62,107 bases of DNA from Pseudomonadota bacterium. GTDB lineage: Bacteria; Pseudomonadota; Gammaproteobacteria; UBA5335. Location of the stretch: contig PKDC01000054.1 in the NCBI GenBank assembly GCA_002862435.1, positions 1-62,107 of the forward strand. The letters are read 5' to 3'. This document shows, one piece after another, positions 7,164 to 15,874 of the stretch. Position 1 is the stretch's first letter. Every line of letters begins with the position of its first letter. A program made the position numbers and the translations under genes. The notes under the pieces are model-generated. The model searched no databases. It was not told where the DNA came from and saw only the letters and a program-made list of their open reading frames with translations.

Positions 7164-7212
7164 GGCGTGATTCCCCTGTAAGCCGCGCGTGCATCCAGAT
7201 GAAATGGGGGCT

Positions 7213-7503
7213 TTAATGCGTGCCTGCCTCGGCGGGCGTTTGGGCCTGGATGCTCAAGGCATGAACATCGGCCGGCATCATCGGCGCGACGGCCTCGTAC
7301 ACCAGGCGATGGCGACCGATGGCCGACAGCCCATCGAAGCGGGAGGACACCACGCGGATCAGGTAATGCCCCGCGCCGTTGGCCTGCGGATCGTGCCCAT
7401 GGGCCTCGGTGTGATCCACGATGTCGAGCCGCTGTGGCACCAGCGCCTGTTCGAGATAGCCGCGCAGGCGCGCCAGCCGTTCTTCCATCGTCGAAATTCC
7501 CAT
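7213..7503 (-). CDS. bolA: BolA family protein
   Basis: A 96-residue protein with the BolA fold. Residues 5-20 (MEERLARLRGYLEQAL) form the first helix, the middle holds the strand pair YLIRVVSSRFDG, and the RHRLVYEAV segment with its conserved His and Arg is the family hallmark. BolA proteins partner monothiol glutaredoxins through a shared Fe-S cluster. The ATG at 7503 has GGAGAGGC upstream; an internal ATG at 7488 is an alternative. It is the first gene of a five-gene minus-strand operon whose candidate sigma54 promoter lies about 80 bases upstream, suggesting a specialised rather than housekeeping copy. Confidence 0.85.
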   Translation of the reverse strand: MGISTMEERLARLRGYLEQALVPQRLDIVDHTEAHGHDPQANGAGHYLIRVVSSRFDGLSAIGRHRLVYEAVAPMMPADVHALSIQAQTPAEAGTH

Positions 7504-7583
7504 GCGCCTCTGCCTCTCCGATTGCCGCTGTGCCGCCGGTCTGCATCCTGGGGCGAGACCGGGCCTCTTCTCATAAGCGTTAT

Positions 7584-7598
7584 GCAATGGCCGGGCCA
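7584..7598 (-). promoter_or_regulatory. Candidate sigma54 (-24/-12) promoter of the bolA operon
   Basis: On the minus strand the sequence reads TGGCCCGGCCATTGC, matching the sigma54 consensus TGGCAC-N5-TTGC with the invariant GG and GC ten bases apart. Transcription would start near 7572, leaving a leader of about 70 bases before bolA. It is the only strong promoter-like match upstream of this operon. Confidence 0.5.
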
Positions 7599-7672
7599 GT
7601 CGAGAAAAGGGCGCCAAAGGCTGCATTTACAGGCGATTTCATCGCTCGGAACGGGATGGGCTGTGTCGGCTT

Positions 7673-7688
7673 TGTCGGATGTGTGACA
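7673..7688. promoter_or_regulatory. Candidate NifA upstream activator site (TGT-N10-ACA)
   Basis: The sequence TGTCGGATGTGTGACA is TGT-N10-ACA, the NifA binding pattern. Its centre is about 108 bases upstream of the predicted bolA transcription start, within the usual 80-150 base range. The motif has only six fixed bases and will occur by chance every few kilobases, so its value rests on its position relative to the sigma54 element. Confidence 0.4.
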
Positions 7689-7954
7689 CAGCGTTTTGCC
7701 CCTGAGATCGCGCCATCGGCTGCGTTGTGGCGGTATTGGGCCGGTGGAGACGAATTTGCATGGCAGGGCCATGGTTTGATCCGAGGGGAATGACGACGGT
7801 CCGGCCAGCCGAGGCGGGCACACGGCCAGACTTCTGATCCTGGGCACGATAGGCGCCGTTCTTTTCCATCGCTTCCGGCGCCATCTTCCGGGGCTATAGT
7901 GGTATCAAAGTCTTTGAACCCGCCCTTCCGGCGGCGCAGGTGGAATTCCCGCTC

Positions 7955-9469
7955 ATGGCACAACCTCCATTCACGCGCTACCCCACGCTTGAGGCTCTGC
8001 ATCTCGGCAGCGCGTTTGCGCAACTGCCGGCGTCGTTTCATACCCGCCTGGCGCCCACACCCTTGCCCGAGCCCCATGCGGTGGGCATCAGCCCGGACGC
8101 CGCCGCGCTGCTCGGCTTGGCGCCCCAGGCCTGTGAACATCCCGAGTTCGCCCAGGTGTTCGCGGGGAATCGCCTGTTGCCGGGCGCCGAGCCCCTGGCT
8201 GCGGTCTATTCCGGGCATCAGTTCGGGGTCTGGGCCGGGCAGTTGGGCGATGGCCGTGCCCATCTGCTGGGGGAGGTGGAGACGGACGTCGGCCCCCTCG
8301 AAATCCAGCTCAAGGGCGCCGGGCCAACGCCTTACTCGCGCTTTGCCGACGGCCGGGCCGTGCTGCGCTCCTCGATCCGCGAGTTTCTCGCTTCCGAAGC
8401 CATGGCGGCCTTGGGCGTTCCCACCACCCGCGCCCTGTGCGTGATCGGTTCCGATGCGCCGGTGCAGCGGGAAACCTGGGAAACGGCAGCGGTGGTGACC
8501 CGGCTGGCGCCGAGTTTCGTGCGCTTCGGCTCCTTCGAGCACTGGCACGCCCTGGATCGGCAGGTCGAACTCCGGCTGCTGGCCGATCATGTCATCGACC
8601 GCTGCCGGCCGGCGCTGCGCGAGTCCAGCCAGCCTTACGCCGCCCTGCTGGGCGATGTGGCGTGGCGCACCGGCGAGATGGTCGCCCACTGGCAGGCGGT
8701 GGGTTTCATGCACGGGGTGATGAACACGGACAACATGTCCATCCTGGGGCTCACCCTGGATTACGGCCCGTTCGGCTTCATGGAGGCATTTGATGCCGGC
8801 CACATCTGCAATCACTCCGACCATTACGGCCGCTACAGTTATCGCGCCCAGCCCCGGGTGGCGCACTGGAATCTCTACGCCCTCGGGGATGCGCTGATGC
8901 CTCTGGTGGGTGCGCCGCAGGCGGTTCGGGAGATTATCGATGGCCATTTCATCCCTGCCCTTGAAACCACCTTTTTGCGCCTGATGCGGGCCAAGCTGGG
9001 ATTGCGCATTGCGGCGGACGGCGATGCCGAATTCATCGATCAGACCTTTGGCCTGTTGCAGGCGAACCGGCCCGACTACACCTCCTTTTTCCGCGCCTTG
9101 AGTCACTTGCCCGGAGGAGTGGAGACCGCCAGCGCTGAGCGCCCACGGATCGATGCGCCAGTGCGTGACCAGTTCGCCGACCGGGCGCGCTGCGATGCCT
9201 GGCTCGTCCAATGGCGCGCGCGTCTGGCGCAGGAGGGGTCCGTGGATGCCGACCGCCAGGCGGCGATGCGACTCGCCAATCCCAAGTATGTATTGCGTAA
9301 CTGGGTGGCCGAGTCGGCCATCCGCCGCGCCCGCGAAGGCGATTTCGGGGGAGTCGCGGAAGTCCTGGGCTGCCTGCGGCGCCCCTTTGAGGAACAACCG
9401 GAATACGAGCGCTACGCCGCTCCGCCACCCGACTGGGCGGCCGGATTGGCGGTGAGCTGCTCAAGTTGA
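7955..9469 (+). CDS. selO: SelO/YdiU protein adenylyltransferase (AMPylase)
   Basis: A 504-residue pseudokinase-fold enzyme. SelO transfers AMP from ATP to Ser, Thr or Tyr of target proteins and is linked to redox stress. Recognisable family stretches are [20 protein letters not shown], the nucleotide-binding [27 protein letters not shown] with its catalytic Asp and Asn residues, and a DYGPFGFM metal-binding motif. The C-terminus SCSS matches the terminal Cys-containing tail of bacterial SelO. The ATG at 7955 starts [10 protein letters not shown]; a GTG at 7940 is possible but less typical. It stands alone on the plus strand, 450 bases from the divergent bolA operon. Confidence 0.95.
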   Translation: MAQPPFTRYPTLEALHLGSAFAQLPASFHTRLAPTPLPEPHAVGISPDAAALLGLAPQACEHPEFAQVFAGNRLLPGAEPLAAVYSGHQFGVWAGQLGDGRAHLLGEVETDVGPLEIQLKGAGPTPYSRFADGRAVLRSSIREFLASEAMAALGVPTTRALCVIGSDAPVQRETWETAAVVTRLAPSFVRFGSFEHWHALDRQVELRLLADHVIDRCRPALRESSQPYAALLGDVAWRTGEMVAHWQAVGFMHGVMNTDNMSILGLTLDYGPFGFMEAFDAGHICNHSDHYGRYSYRAQPRVAHWNLYALGDALMPLVGAPQAVREIIDGHFIPALETTFLRLMRAKLGLRIAADGDAEFIDQTFGLLQANRPDYTSFFRALSHLPGGVETASAERPRIDAPVRDQFADRARCDAWLVQWRARLAQEGSVDADRQAAMRLANPKYVLRNWVAESAIRRAREGDFGGVAEVLGCLRRPFEEQPEYERYAAPPPDWAAGLAVSCSS

Positions 9470-9508
9470 CATGCGGGCAGTTCACCCTGCCCGGAGGATG
9501 GGAACGGG

Positions 9509-10672
9509 ATGACGGCGATGAGCGGTGATGACACAGGGCTGCCGGGCTTCCGGGCCGGGCACGGGCGGGCCGAGCAATGGCAGGACGCGGTGGAAGCCGC
9601 CCTGCGCCAGATGGGTGATCCGCCCGCCGGGGCCAATCTGGGATTTGTCTACATGACCGACTGGCTGGCTCCGGCGGGGCGCGCCATCCTGACCTACCTC
9701 CAGCAGGCCACCGGGGTGGAGGACTGGGTCGGTTCGGTGGGCATCGGAATCCTGGCCGCCGGGGTTGAGTATTTCGATGAACCCGCCGTGGTGGTGATGT
9801 TGGCGTCCCTGCCCGAGGGGGAATTCCAGCTGTTTTCCCCCAAGAATCCGCTGCCGGTTGCAGGCAGCCTCACGCCGGCGGGGAACGATGCGGCTCATCT
9901 GGCGCTGGTCCACGCCGATGCCCATACGGACGATCTGTCCGGCCATCTGACGACACTTTCCGCCGGTCTCTCCAGCGGTTATCTGGTGGGTGGCGTCACC
10001 AGTTCCCGCACCCGCTCGCTGCATTTCTCCCGGATGGGATTCGAGGATGGCCTGTCCGGGGTGGTGTTCTCCTCGGGCATCACCGTCGCCGTACGCCTTA
10101 CCCAGGGGTGCTCCCCGCTGCGTCATGGACCGAGCCAGACGCCGGTGCGTCACCGGGTCACGGCGGCGGAGGGCAATGTGATCATCAGCCTCGACGGCCG
10201 TCCGGCGCTGGATGTGTTGTGCGAGGATCTCGGCACGACCGTCGAGGAGGCCGACCTGCACGAGATCGCCCACAGCATCCATGTGGGCCTGCCGGTGCGG
10301 GGATCGGATACCGGGGATTACCTGGTGCGCAATCTGCTGGGCCTGGATGCCACCCGCAAGCGGCTGGCCATTGGGGATTATGTGGAGACCGACCAATCCA
10401 TCCTGTTCTGCCGACGCGATGTCCAGACCGCTCACGAAGACTTGCTGCGCATGCTGGACCACATCCAGTCCGGCCTTGAGGGACCGCCCCGGGGGGGATT
10501 GTATTTTTCCTGTCTGGGGCGCGGTGAGCGCCTGTTTGGTCGTCGCTCGGCGGAGCTGTCCATCATCAGCGAGCGACTCGGGGATGTGCCGCTGGCCGGT
10601 TTCTTCTGCAACGGGGAGATCGCCCACGACCGCCTGTATGGCTATACCGGCGTGTTGCTGCTGTTTACCTGA
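9509..10672 (+). CDS. FIST N/C domain signal-transduction sensor protein
   Basis: A 387-residue cytoplasmic protein. The N-terminal FIST domain (about 30-240) begins with the typical LGFVYMTDWL strand and includes GSVGIGILAAGVEYFDEPAV, followed by the GYLVGGVTSSR segment. The C-terminal FIST_C domain (about 250-380) contains GDYLVRNLLGLD and the closing GFFCNGEIAH. FIST proteins are proposed to sense small ligands such as amino acids and often accompany chemotaxis or GGDEF proteins; none of those is adjacent here. The ATG at 9509 has GGAGGATGGGAACGGG upstream. The 3' end overlaps a convergent RecQ-like fragment by 31 bases. Confidence 0.9.
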   Translation: MTAMSGDDTGLPGFRAGHGRAEQWQDAVEAALRQMGDPPAGANLGFVYMTDWLAPAGRAILTYLQQATGVEDWVGSVGIGILAAGVEYFDEPAVVVMLASLPEGEFQLFSPKNPLPVAGSLTPAGNDAAHLALVHADAHTDDLSGHLTTLSAGLSSGYLVGGVTSSRTRSLHFSRMGFEDGLSGVVFSSGITVAVRLTQGCSPLRHGPSQTPVRHRVTAAEGNVIISLDGRPALDVLCEDLGTTVEEADLHEIAHSIHVGLPVRGSDTGDYLVRNLLGLDATRKRLAIGDYVETDQSILFCRRDVQTAHEDLLRMLDHIQSGLEGPPRGGLYFSCLGRGERLFGRRSAELSIISERLGDVPLAGFFCNGEIAHDRLYGYTGVLLLFT

Positions 10673-11031
10673 TTCCACCAGCCGATAAAACCCAGCAGGC
10701 GCAGATCCGGTCGGACAGCCGCCAGATTGGGGAGGTCAAAGGCAATAAGGTTATGGCCCAGGACGAAGGCTGCGCCCTCGGCTATTGCATCAAGCTGCGC
10801 CAACGCCCTGCCCAGATCGCTACCGCGGTAAACCAGAGATTCGCCTGTATCCCCCCGGATCGCGGCAAAACGGTGAATGCGCTGATCTTTGATGCCGACT
10901 TCCAGATCGATGGACAGGCAACGGGGCTTGAAGGCTTCCCTGGGGGGCAGGCCCGGATTCGTTCTCACCGTTTCCTTGTGCACATGCCATGGCCTCTTTG
11001 TTCGCTTGCGCCCTTTTCCTTCATCGGCCAA
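10642..11031 (-). pseudogene. RecQ-like helicase, N-terminal exonuclease-like fragment
   Basis: A 129-residue frame. After a basic leader, residues 37-115 contain CLSIDLEVGIKDQRIHRFAA and AFVLGHNLIAFDLPNLAA, resembling the N-terminal DEDD-type exonuclease segment of long RecQ-family helicases; the D-x-E of SIDLEV and the D of FDLP are present. Homology stops around DLRLLGF and is replaced by an unrelated tail running into the 3' end of the FIST gene. No helicase domain follows. It is best read as a deletion remnant of a gene once several kilobases long, distinct from the complete recQ at 25894-27684. Confidence 0.55.
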
Positions 11032-11153
11032 AGCGCGTTGGACTGTTGGCGCGGCTTGGATTGATCCTCGACTGCTCCGAATTGCATCTGCAATGGCAGT
11101 TCTTGATGCCTTGGCAGTCGCCGTTTGATCGGTGGCCCGAAATGGAATATCGC

Positions 11154-11167
11154 TTGACCTGGATCAA
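11154..11167. promoter_or_regulatory. FNR/ANR-type box upstream of fnr
   Basis: TTGACCTGGATCAA matches the FNR consensus TTGAT-N4-ATCAA at nine of ten positions. It lies 141 bases before the fnr start codon. A TACATT hexamer at 11194-11199 would place transcription near 11206, about 45 bases from the box centre, close to the class II activator position. It suggests autoregulation of fnr. Confidence 0.65.
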
Positions 11168-11308
11168 GTGTCGGCCTGTAATAGCGGAAGGCTTACATTC
11201 ATGTTTTGCGATAGGCGCCTTGTCCGAGCCGATCAATTGAATGTCGGAAGGCCTATTGGACAGCGTGCAGTCCATCACTCAACTTCCCGATTTCCCTCAG
11301 GGCAACGC

Positions 11309-12067
11309 ATGAACGCCATCTTCCAGGTGAAGGATTTCAAACGGGCATGCGGGACCTGTAGTCTGCGCGAGCTGTGTTTGCCCTACGGCATCGGGGAGGA
11401 GGATCTGGGCCGGCTGGAACATCTGGTCCAGCGCATGCCGCCTGTGCATCGTGGGGCGCATCTTTTTCGCCAGGGCGATCCGCTGAAAGCGATCTTTGCG
11501 ATTCGGACCGGTTCGATAAAAAGTATCACCCTGGGCGCGGACGGCGCCGAGCAGATTACCGGTTTTCATTTCCCCGGCGAACTGGTGGGGCTCGATGCCA
11601 TTGCCGGTGATGTCCATGACTGCTCGGCGATTGGTCTGGAAGACAGCAGCCTGTGCGAAATCCCCTTCGGACAGCTCGATGAACTGAGCGGGCATGTGCC
11701 GGGATTGCGGCGTCAGTTGATGCGCCTGCTGTCCAAGGAAATCCAGCAGGACCAGCACTTGCTGCTGTTGCTGGGCAAGAAGAGCGCCGAGGCCCGGCTG
11801 GCGGCCTTCCTGATCAGCCTGTCGGGGCGCTTCGCCCGCCGCGGTCTGTCGGCGACCCGCTTCCAGCTCAGCATGTCGCGTGGGGAAATCGCCAATTATC
11901 TGGGTCTTGCAGTGGAAACGGTCAGTCGCTTGCTGGCCCGGTTCCAGCAGGATGGCTTACTCGCCGTCGATGGGCGCGCCGTGACGGTGCTCGATCTCGC
12001 CCGTCTCCATGACATCGCCGAAGTTTCCACCCAGATGCATCCCGCGCACCGCTGCCGGGAGCACTGA
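11309..12067 (+). CDS. fnr: FNR-family oxygen-sensing transcriptional regulator
   Basis: A 252-residue CRP/FNR regulator. Cys14, Cys17 and Cys23 ([10 protein letters not shown]) plus Cys116 in SSLCEIPF match the four ligands of the oxygen-labile [4Fe-4S] cluster in E. coli FNR. Residues 40-150 form the cyclic-nucleotide-like sensor barrel, followed by a long dimerisation helix and a helix-turn-helix with [15 protein letters not shown]; Glu, Ser and Arg there are the FNR DNA-contact residues. The ATG at 11309 was chosen because upstream in-frame codons lack family similarity. It sits tail to tail with the cbb3 locus, whose ccoN promoter carries a matching box. Confidence 0.93.
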   Translation: MNAIFQVKDFKRACGTCSLRELCLPYGIGEEDLGRLEHLVQRMPPVHRGAHLFRQGDPLKAIFAIRTGSIKSITLGADGAEQITGFHFPGELVGLDAIAGDVHDCSAIGLEDSSLCEIPFGQLDELSGHVPGLRRQLMRLLSKEIQQDQHLLLLLGKKSAEARLAAFLISLSGRFARRGLSATRFQLSMSRGEIANYLGLAVETVSRLLARFQQDGLLAVDGRAVTVLDLARLHDIAEVSTQMHPAHRCREH

Positions 12068-12769
12068 GGTCTCGGGATGATGGTGGTGCCCGACCATGCC
12101 AGCCATCAGCCAAGGCCCGGCGACCGTCCAGATGCCCAAAGTGATCACCAGTCCGCCGGCAGCTCGCCGTAGCTTCTGTCCCGCCAAGGCCTGGCGGAGA
12201 CGCTGCCCGAGCAAACCCAGGGCCAGCATGGCCGGCAAGGTCCCGATCCCGAAGGCCAGCATCACGCCCGCGCCAGCCCCTGCGCCGCCACTGACCAGGG
12301 CCGTCAGCAGGGCGCTGTAGACCAGACCACACGGAATCCAGCCCCACAGAGCGCCAAAAGCCAAGGCGTGCAGTCCGCTATGGCGCGGATCGAGGCGTCG
12401 GGTGAGGGGGCTCAGGTGCCGCCACAGCGGAACGCCCACGCGCTCCAGCCGGCTCAACCCGCCCCAGCCAGTGGCCACCTGCAGTCCGACGGCGATCATC
12501 AGGACACCCATCGCGGCCCGCAGCAGGTTTCCCCAGACCGCACTGCCCACTGGCGTGCCCAAATGCCATCCCAATCCCCCCATCAGGGCGCCGGCCAGGG
12601 CATAACTGCCAAGGCGGCCCGCGTTGAAGGCCAGCGTGCGACTGAACTTGAGGTGTCCGTTCCCGCTTCCCACCAGCGTGGCGATGCCGCCACACATGCC
12701 CAGGCAATGGGTGCTGCCGAGCAGGCCCGCCACCAGGGCCGCCATGAAGCCGAAATGCAGGGTATTCAT
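11957..12769 (-). CDS. TauE/SafE (DsbD_2-like) membrane protein of the cbb3 locus
   Basis: A 270-residue integral membrane protein with about six hydrophobic segments. It starts with the signature [15 protein letters not shown] and has a later [13 protein letters not shown] segment; the paired Cys-x-Gly-x-Cys and Pro-Cys motifs are typical of the cytochrome-biogenesis family linked to copper or thiol handling at cbb3 oxidases. It overlaps the ccoS stop codon in an ATGA arrangement, so it is the last gene of the cco operon. Its His-rich C-terminal tail (GHHHHPE onward) extends past the usual family length and overlaps the 3' end of fnr by 111 bases on the opposite strand. Confidence 0.88.
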   Translation of the reverse strand: MNTLHFGFMAALVAGLLGSTHCLGMCGGIATLVGSGNGHLKFSRTLAFNAGRLGSYALAGALMGGLGWHLGTPVGSAVWGNLLRAAMGVLMIAVGLQVATGWGGLSRLERVGVPLWRHLSPLTRRLDPRHSGLHALAFGALWGWIPCGLVYSALLTALVSGGAGAGAGVMLAFGIGTLPAMLALGLLGQRLRQALAGQKLRRAAGGLVITLGIWTVAGPWLMAGMVGHHHHPETSVLPAAVRGMHLGGNFGDVMETGEIEHRHGAPIDGE

Positions 12770-12939
12770 GGGGGTGTCCTGTCCTCCGGTTCGGCAGGCG
12801 GGGAGTCATCCAGCAGGATGCGATAGGCCGGACTATCCAGGTCATCGAACTGGCCCGCGTGAACCGCCCAGAAGAATAGCGCGACGGCCAGCCCCACCAG
12901 CACCAGGCTCAAGGGGATGAGCAGAAACAGGGCATTCAT
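12766..12939 (-). CDS. ccoS: CcoS, cbb3 oxidase assembly protein
   Basis: A 57-residue single-pass membrane protein. It begins MNALFLLIPLSLVLVGLAVA, the typical CcoS N-terminus, with the FFWAV end of the helix followed by GQFDDLDSPAYRIL, the most conserved CcoS segment. CcoS is needed to insert cofactors into CcoN. Its start overlaps the ccoI stop (ATGA at 12936-12939) and its stop overlaps the start of the TauE/SafE gene, showing translational coupling at both ends. Confidence 0.95.
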   Translation of the reverse strand: MNALFLLIPLSLVLVGLAVALFFWAVHAGQFDDLDSPAYRILLDDSPPAEPEDRTPP

Positions 12940-15386
12940 GGCGTTTGCACCGCAACCCTTGGAACGTCAACTGCAAGTGTGGGCGCTGCCGGACGGTAAA
13001 GGCGTTGCGCATTGAGCACCACCAGCACCGAACTCAGCGACATGCCCAGCGAGGCCAGCCAGGGGGTGACCAGGCCCGCCGCCGCCAGGGGGACGGCCAG
13101 GGCATTGTAGGCCAGGGCCCAGGCGAGGTTCTGGCGGATGATGCGGCGAGTCCGTCGCGCGGTCTCGATCACATCGGGCAGGACGCTCAGGCGATCCTGC
13201 AACAGGATCAGATCGGCGCTGGTGTGTGCCAGGGCGGTGCCGGCAGCCATGGCGACGGAAACATCCGCCCGCGCCAGCAGCGGGGCGTCGTTGACCCCAT
13301 CCCCAACCGCCAGCACCCGTTCCCCACGGGTTTGCAAACCGTCGAGCAGGACCAGTTTATCCTCGGGGGTCAGCCGGGCGTCGGCCTGCGCGCATCCCAC
13401 CGCGCGGGCCACGGCGCTCACCGGTCCCTTGGCGTCGCCACTGGCGATCTGGCAGCTCAAGCCCAGCGCTCGGAGCCGTGCCAGAGTGGCCGAGGCGTCG
13501 GGGCGAACCGGATCGGCGACGGCAAACCAGGCCAAGGGGCCGGTTTCATCCCCCATCAGGAGCCAGCTTGATGCGCCATCGGCGGGCGCAGTGAGGGGGG
13601 CGCCATGCCATAGCGCGGCAGCGAAATCCGGCCGTCCCAGTCGCAAAACACGCCCATCAATCCGGCCTTCCACACCCGCCCCCGCGACCAGTCGCACCGC
13701 GCTGGCCGAGTGGGTCGCTGCGGTGGGGACAGCGAAGGCTCGGGCCAGGGGATGATGCACCGCTTGCTCCAGAATCCCGGCCAGCGCCAGCGCCCGGTCA
13801 CGGGTCAATCCGGCGCGCAGGGGATGGATCTGGGTCACCTGCGGCCGGCCTTCGGTCAGGGTGCCGGTCTTGTCGAATACCGCGCGCCGCACCTCGCAGA
13901 GGGTTTCCAGCGCCGCGCCCCGGATGACCACCACGCCCCGGGACAGCAAATGGGCCATCGCGGCGACCAGGGCCGTGGGGGTGGCAATGGACAGCGCGCA
14001 GGGGCAGGTGACCACCAGCACGGCCAGGGCAACGTCCATGGCGCGGCTTGGGTCGGCGCGCCACAGCCAGGCGCTGCCCGCGGCCGCCAGCAGCACGGCT
14101 GGGGCGAAGTATGCTGCCAGGCGATCGGCCTGCGCGGCGGTTGTCGGTCGTTCCGATTGGGCCTTGCGCAACAGCCGGCCGATATGGGAAATCGTGCTGT
14201 CGGCGTTGCAGGCGGTCACCTCCAAGCGCAGGGCCTGTTCACCATTGACACTGCCGGCGATCACGCGATCCCCCGGCATGCGGCGCACCGCGTGCGACTC
14301 GCCGGTGAGCAGGGATTCATCCATCCACACGGCCTGATCCAGCACCCGCCCATCGGCAGGAAGAGCCGCGCCCGGGGGGACGCGCACCCGATCCCCGGGC
14401 ATCAATTCCTGCAGGGTGATGGTTTCCAGGCCCTGGGCGGTTTCCCGCAGGCAGGTGTCTGGCAGCAGGCGCGCCAGGGCATCCCCGCTTTCGCCGGCGC
14501 GGGCGCGGGCTGAAGCCTGCAGGTAGCGCGCCAGGGTCAGGAAGAAGATGAACATGCAGACGGTATCGAAGTAGACCGGTCCGCTGCCGACCAGGGTGTT
14601 GCGCACGCTGGCGGCAAAGGCGACGCCAATGGCCACCGCAACCGGCACATCCATGCCAATGCGGCGCGCGCGAAGTCCCTGGACGGCGCTCTCAAAGAAT
14701 GGCCACCCGGCATACAGCACGACGGGGGTGGTGATCAGCAGGCTCACCAGGCGCAGGAAATCGGCGTAGACCGGATCCATGCCATGGAAGGCGCCGCCAT
14801 AGAGGGACAGGGCGTAGGTCATGGCCTGCATCATGCCCAAGCCCGAGAGTGCCAGCCGTTTCAGTGCCTGGCGCCGCTCGCGCAGGTGCAGGGCGCCGGC
14901 TTGGCCCGGTCGCTGGGGATGAGGCGGAAAGCCCAGCGATGCCAGCCGCGCCAGAAGATCGCTCAGCCGCACTCGGGCAGGATCGAAACGCAACAGCAAG
15001 CGACCATTGGCGGCGTTGACCTGAATGCGATCAACCCCCGGCTGGTTGCCCAGAGCGCCTTCGATCAGCCAGGCGCAGGCCGCGCAGTTGAGATTTTCCA
15101 CCAGCAATTCGGCTTCCCGATGGCCATCGGGAAGTGCGGTAACAAAGCTTTGTTGAGCCTGCGTCCGATCGTAAGCGAGGAACAGCGCGTGATCCGTTGA
15201 CCCATCCGGCGCAGTCGCCGGCTCGGTCCGCCAGCGGTAATAAGCGCCAAGCCCCGCCGACTGGATCCACTGGGCGGCCATTTCACAGCCCGCGCAGCAA
15301 ACCGGCTGCAAATGCCCTTGGATGACCACCTGGCGCGGCGTGCCGGTGGGCAGGGGCTGGCCGCAATGGAAGCACCCTGCGGTCAC
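12936..15386 (-). CDS. ccoI: CcoI/FixI copper-transporting P1B-type ATPase
   Basis: An 816-residue copper ATPase that supplies copper to the cbb3 oxidase. The N-terminus carries CFHCGQ and CCAGCE clusters, then a heavy-metal-associated domain with NLNCAACAW. Membrane metal-binding CPC appears in TCPCALSIATP, with the phosphorylation motif DKTGTLTEG, the actuator TGES and the hinge GDGVNDAPLL. The domain order and length match FixI/CcoI, including the double Cys cluster that ordinary CopA lacks. It overlaps ccoS by four bases and starts three bases after the ccoH stop codon. Confidence 0.95.
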   Translation of the reverse strand: MTAGCFHCGQPLPTGTPRQVVIQGHLQPVCCAGCEMAAQWIQSAGLGAYYRWRTEPATAPDGSTDHALFLAYDRTQAQQSFVTALPDGHREAELLVENLNCAACAWLIEGALGNQPGVDRIQVNAANGRLLLRFDPARVRLSDLLARLASLGFPPHPQRPGQAGALHLRERRQALKRLALSGLGMMQAMTYALSLYGGAFHGMDPVYADFLRLVSLLITTPVVLYAGWPFFESAVQGLRARRIGMDVPVAVAIGVAFAASVRNTLVGSGPVYFDTVCMFIFFLTLARYLQASARARAGESGDALARLLPDTCLRETAQGLETITLQELMPGDRVRVPPGAALPADGRVLDQAVWMDESLLTGESHAVRRMPGDRVIAGSVNGEQALRLEVTACNADSTISHIGRLLRKAQSERPTTAAQADRLAAYFAPAVLLAAAGSAWLWRADPSRAMDVALAVLVVTCPCALSIATPTALVAAMAHLLSRGVVVIRGAALETLCEVRRAVFDKTGTLTEGRPQVTQIHPLRAGLTRDRALALAGILEQAVHHPLARAFAVPTAATHSASAVRLVAGAGVEGRIDGRVLRLGRPDFAAALWHGAPLTAPADGASSWLLMGDETGPLAWFAVADPVRPDASATLARLRALGLSCQIASGDAKGPVSAVARAVGCAQADARLTPEDKLVLLDGLQTRGERVLAVGDGVNDAPLLARADVSVAMAAGTALAHTSADLILLQDRLSVLPDVIETARRTRRIIRQNLAWALAYNALAVPLAAAGLVTPWLASLGMSLSSVLVVLNAQRLYRPAAPTLAVDVPRVAVQTP

Positions 15387-15389
15387 GGC

Positions 15390-15869
15390 TTATCCCTCCC
15401 GCGAGATCAGGGGAAAGAGTCGAATTTCCGGTGCGTGGGGTTGCCAGCGGCCTTCCAGAACCCAACCCGCCGCGCTTTCCAGACGCAGCAGACGCACTTC
15501 GTCCAGTGCATCGGGTGGTCGGGCTTCGTATTCTCCCGGCGCCATGGGGCGCAGCACGGTGATCTGATCGCGCTCCGGCAGGGTGGGGTGCAGCCAGCGC
15601 AGGGTCAAGGGTGTGGTCGACACGTCCCCGTCCACGTGAAGATGCAGCAGCCCGGTCTGGGGATGGATCGTGAATGAGGCGCCGCTGGCACCGACGGCGT
15701 GGTCCGGCTGAACCGCGAGACCAACCCGGCTCAGTCGATCGGGCAGCACGCTGTCGGCATGCTGCAAGGCGATCCATAGCGTCATAAAGCCGCCTACCAT
15801 GGCCACGGCCGGTGGCAGCATGATGAACCACGGCCAGAATTGGCGGTACCAGGGAATGGCAGGTGTCAT
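15390..15869 (-). CDS. ccoH: CcoH/FixH cbb3 oxidase assembly protein
   Basis: A 159-residue protein with one N-terminal membrane helix (WPWFIMLPPAVAMVGGFMTL) and a periplasmic FixH domain. The WYRQFWPWFI start and the LRWLHPTLPERD segment are typical. FixH/CcoH helps assemble and stabilise the cbb3 complex. It lies between ccoG and ccoI with gaps of only five and three bases, in the canonical GHIS order. Nothing appears altered. Confidence 0.92.
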   Translation of the reverse strand: MTPAIPWYRQFWPWFIMLPPAVAMVGGFMTLWIALQHADSVLPDRLSRVGLAVQPDHAVGASGASFTIHPQTGLLHLHVDGDVSTTPLTLRWLHPTLPERDQITVLRPMAPGEYEARPPDALDEVRLLRLESAAGWVLEGRWQPHAPEIRLFPLISREG

Positions 15870-15874
15870 GGCGG

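Noticed and set aside
7580-9397. 605-codon open frame on the minus strand through selO
   Set aside because: It is antisense to a clear selO, with composition (Gln, Gly, Arg, His-rich) typical of shadow frames in GC-rich DNA and no recognisable domain.
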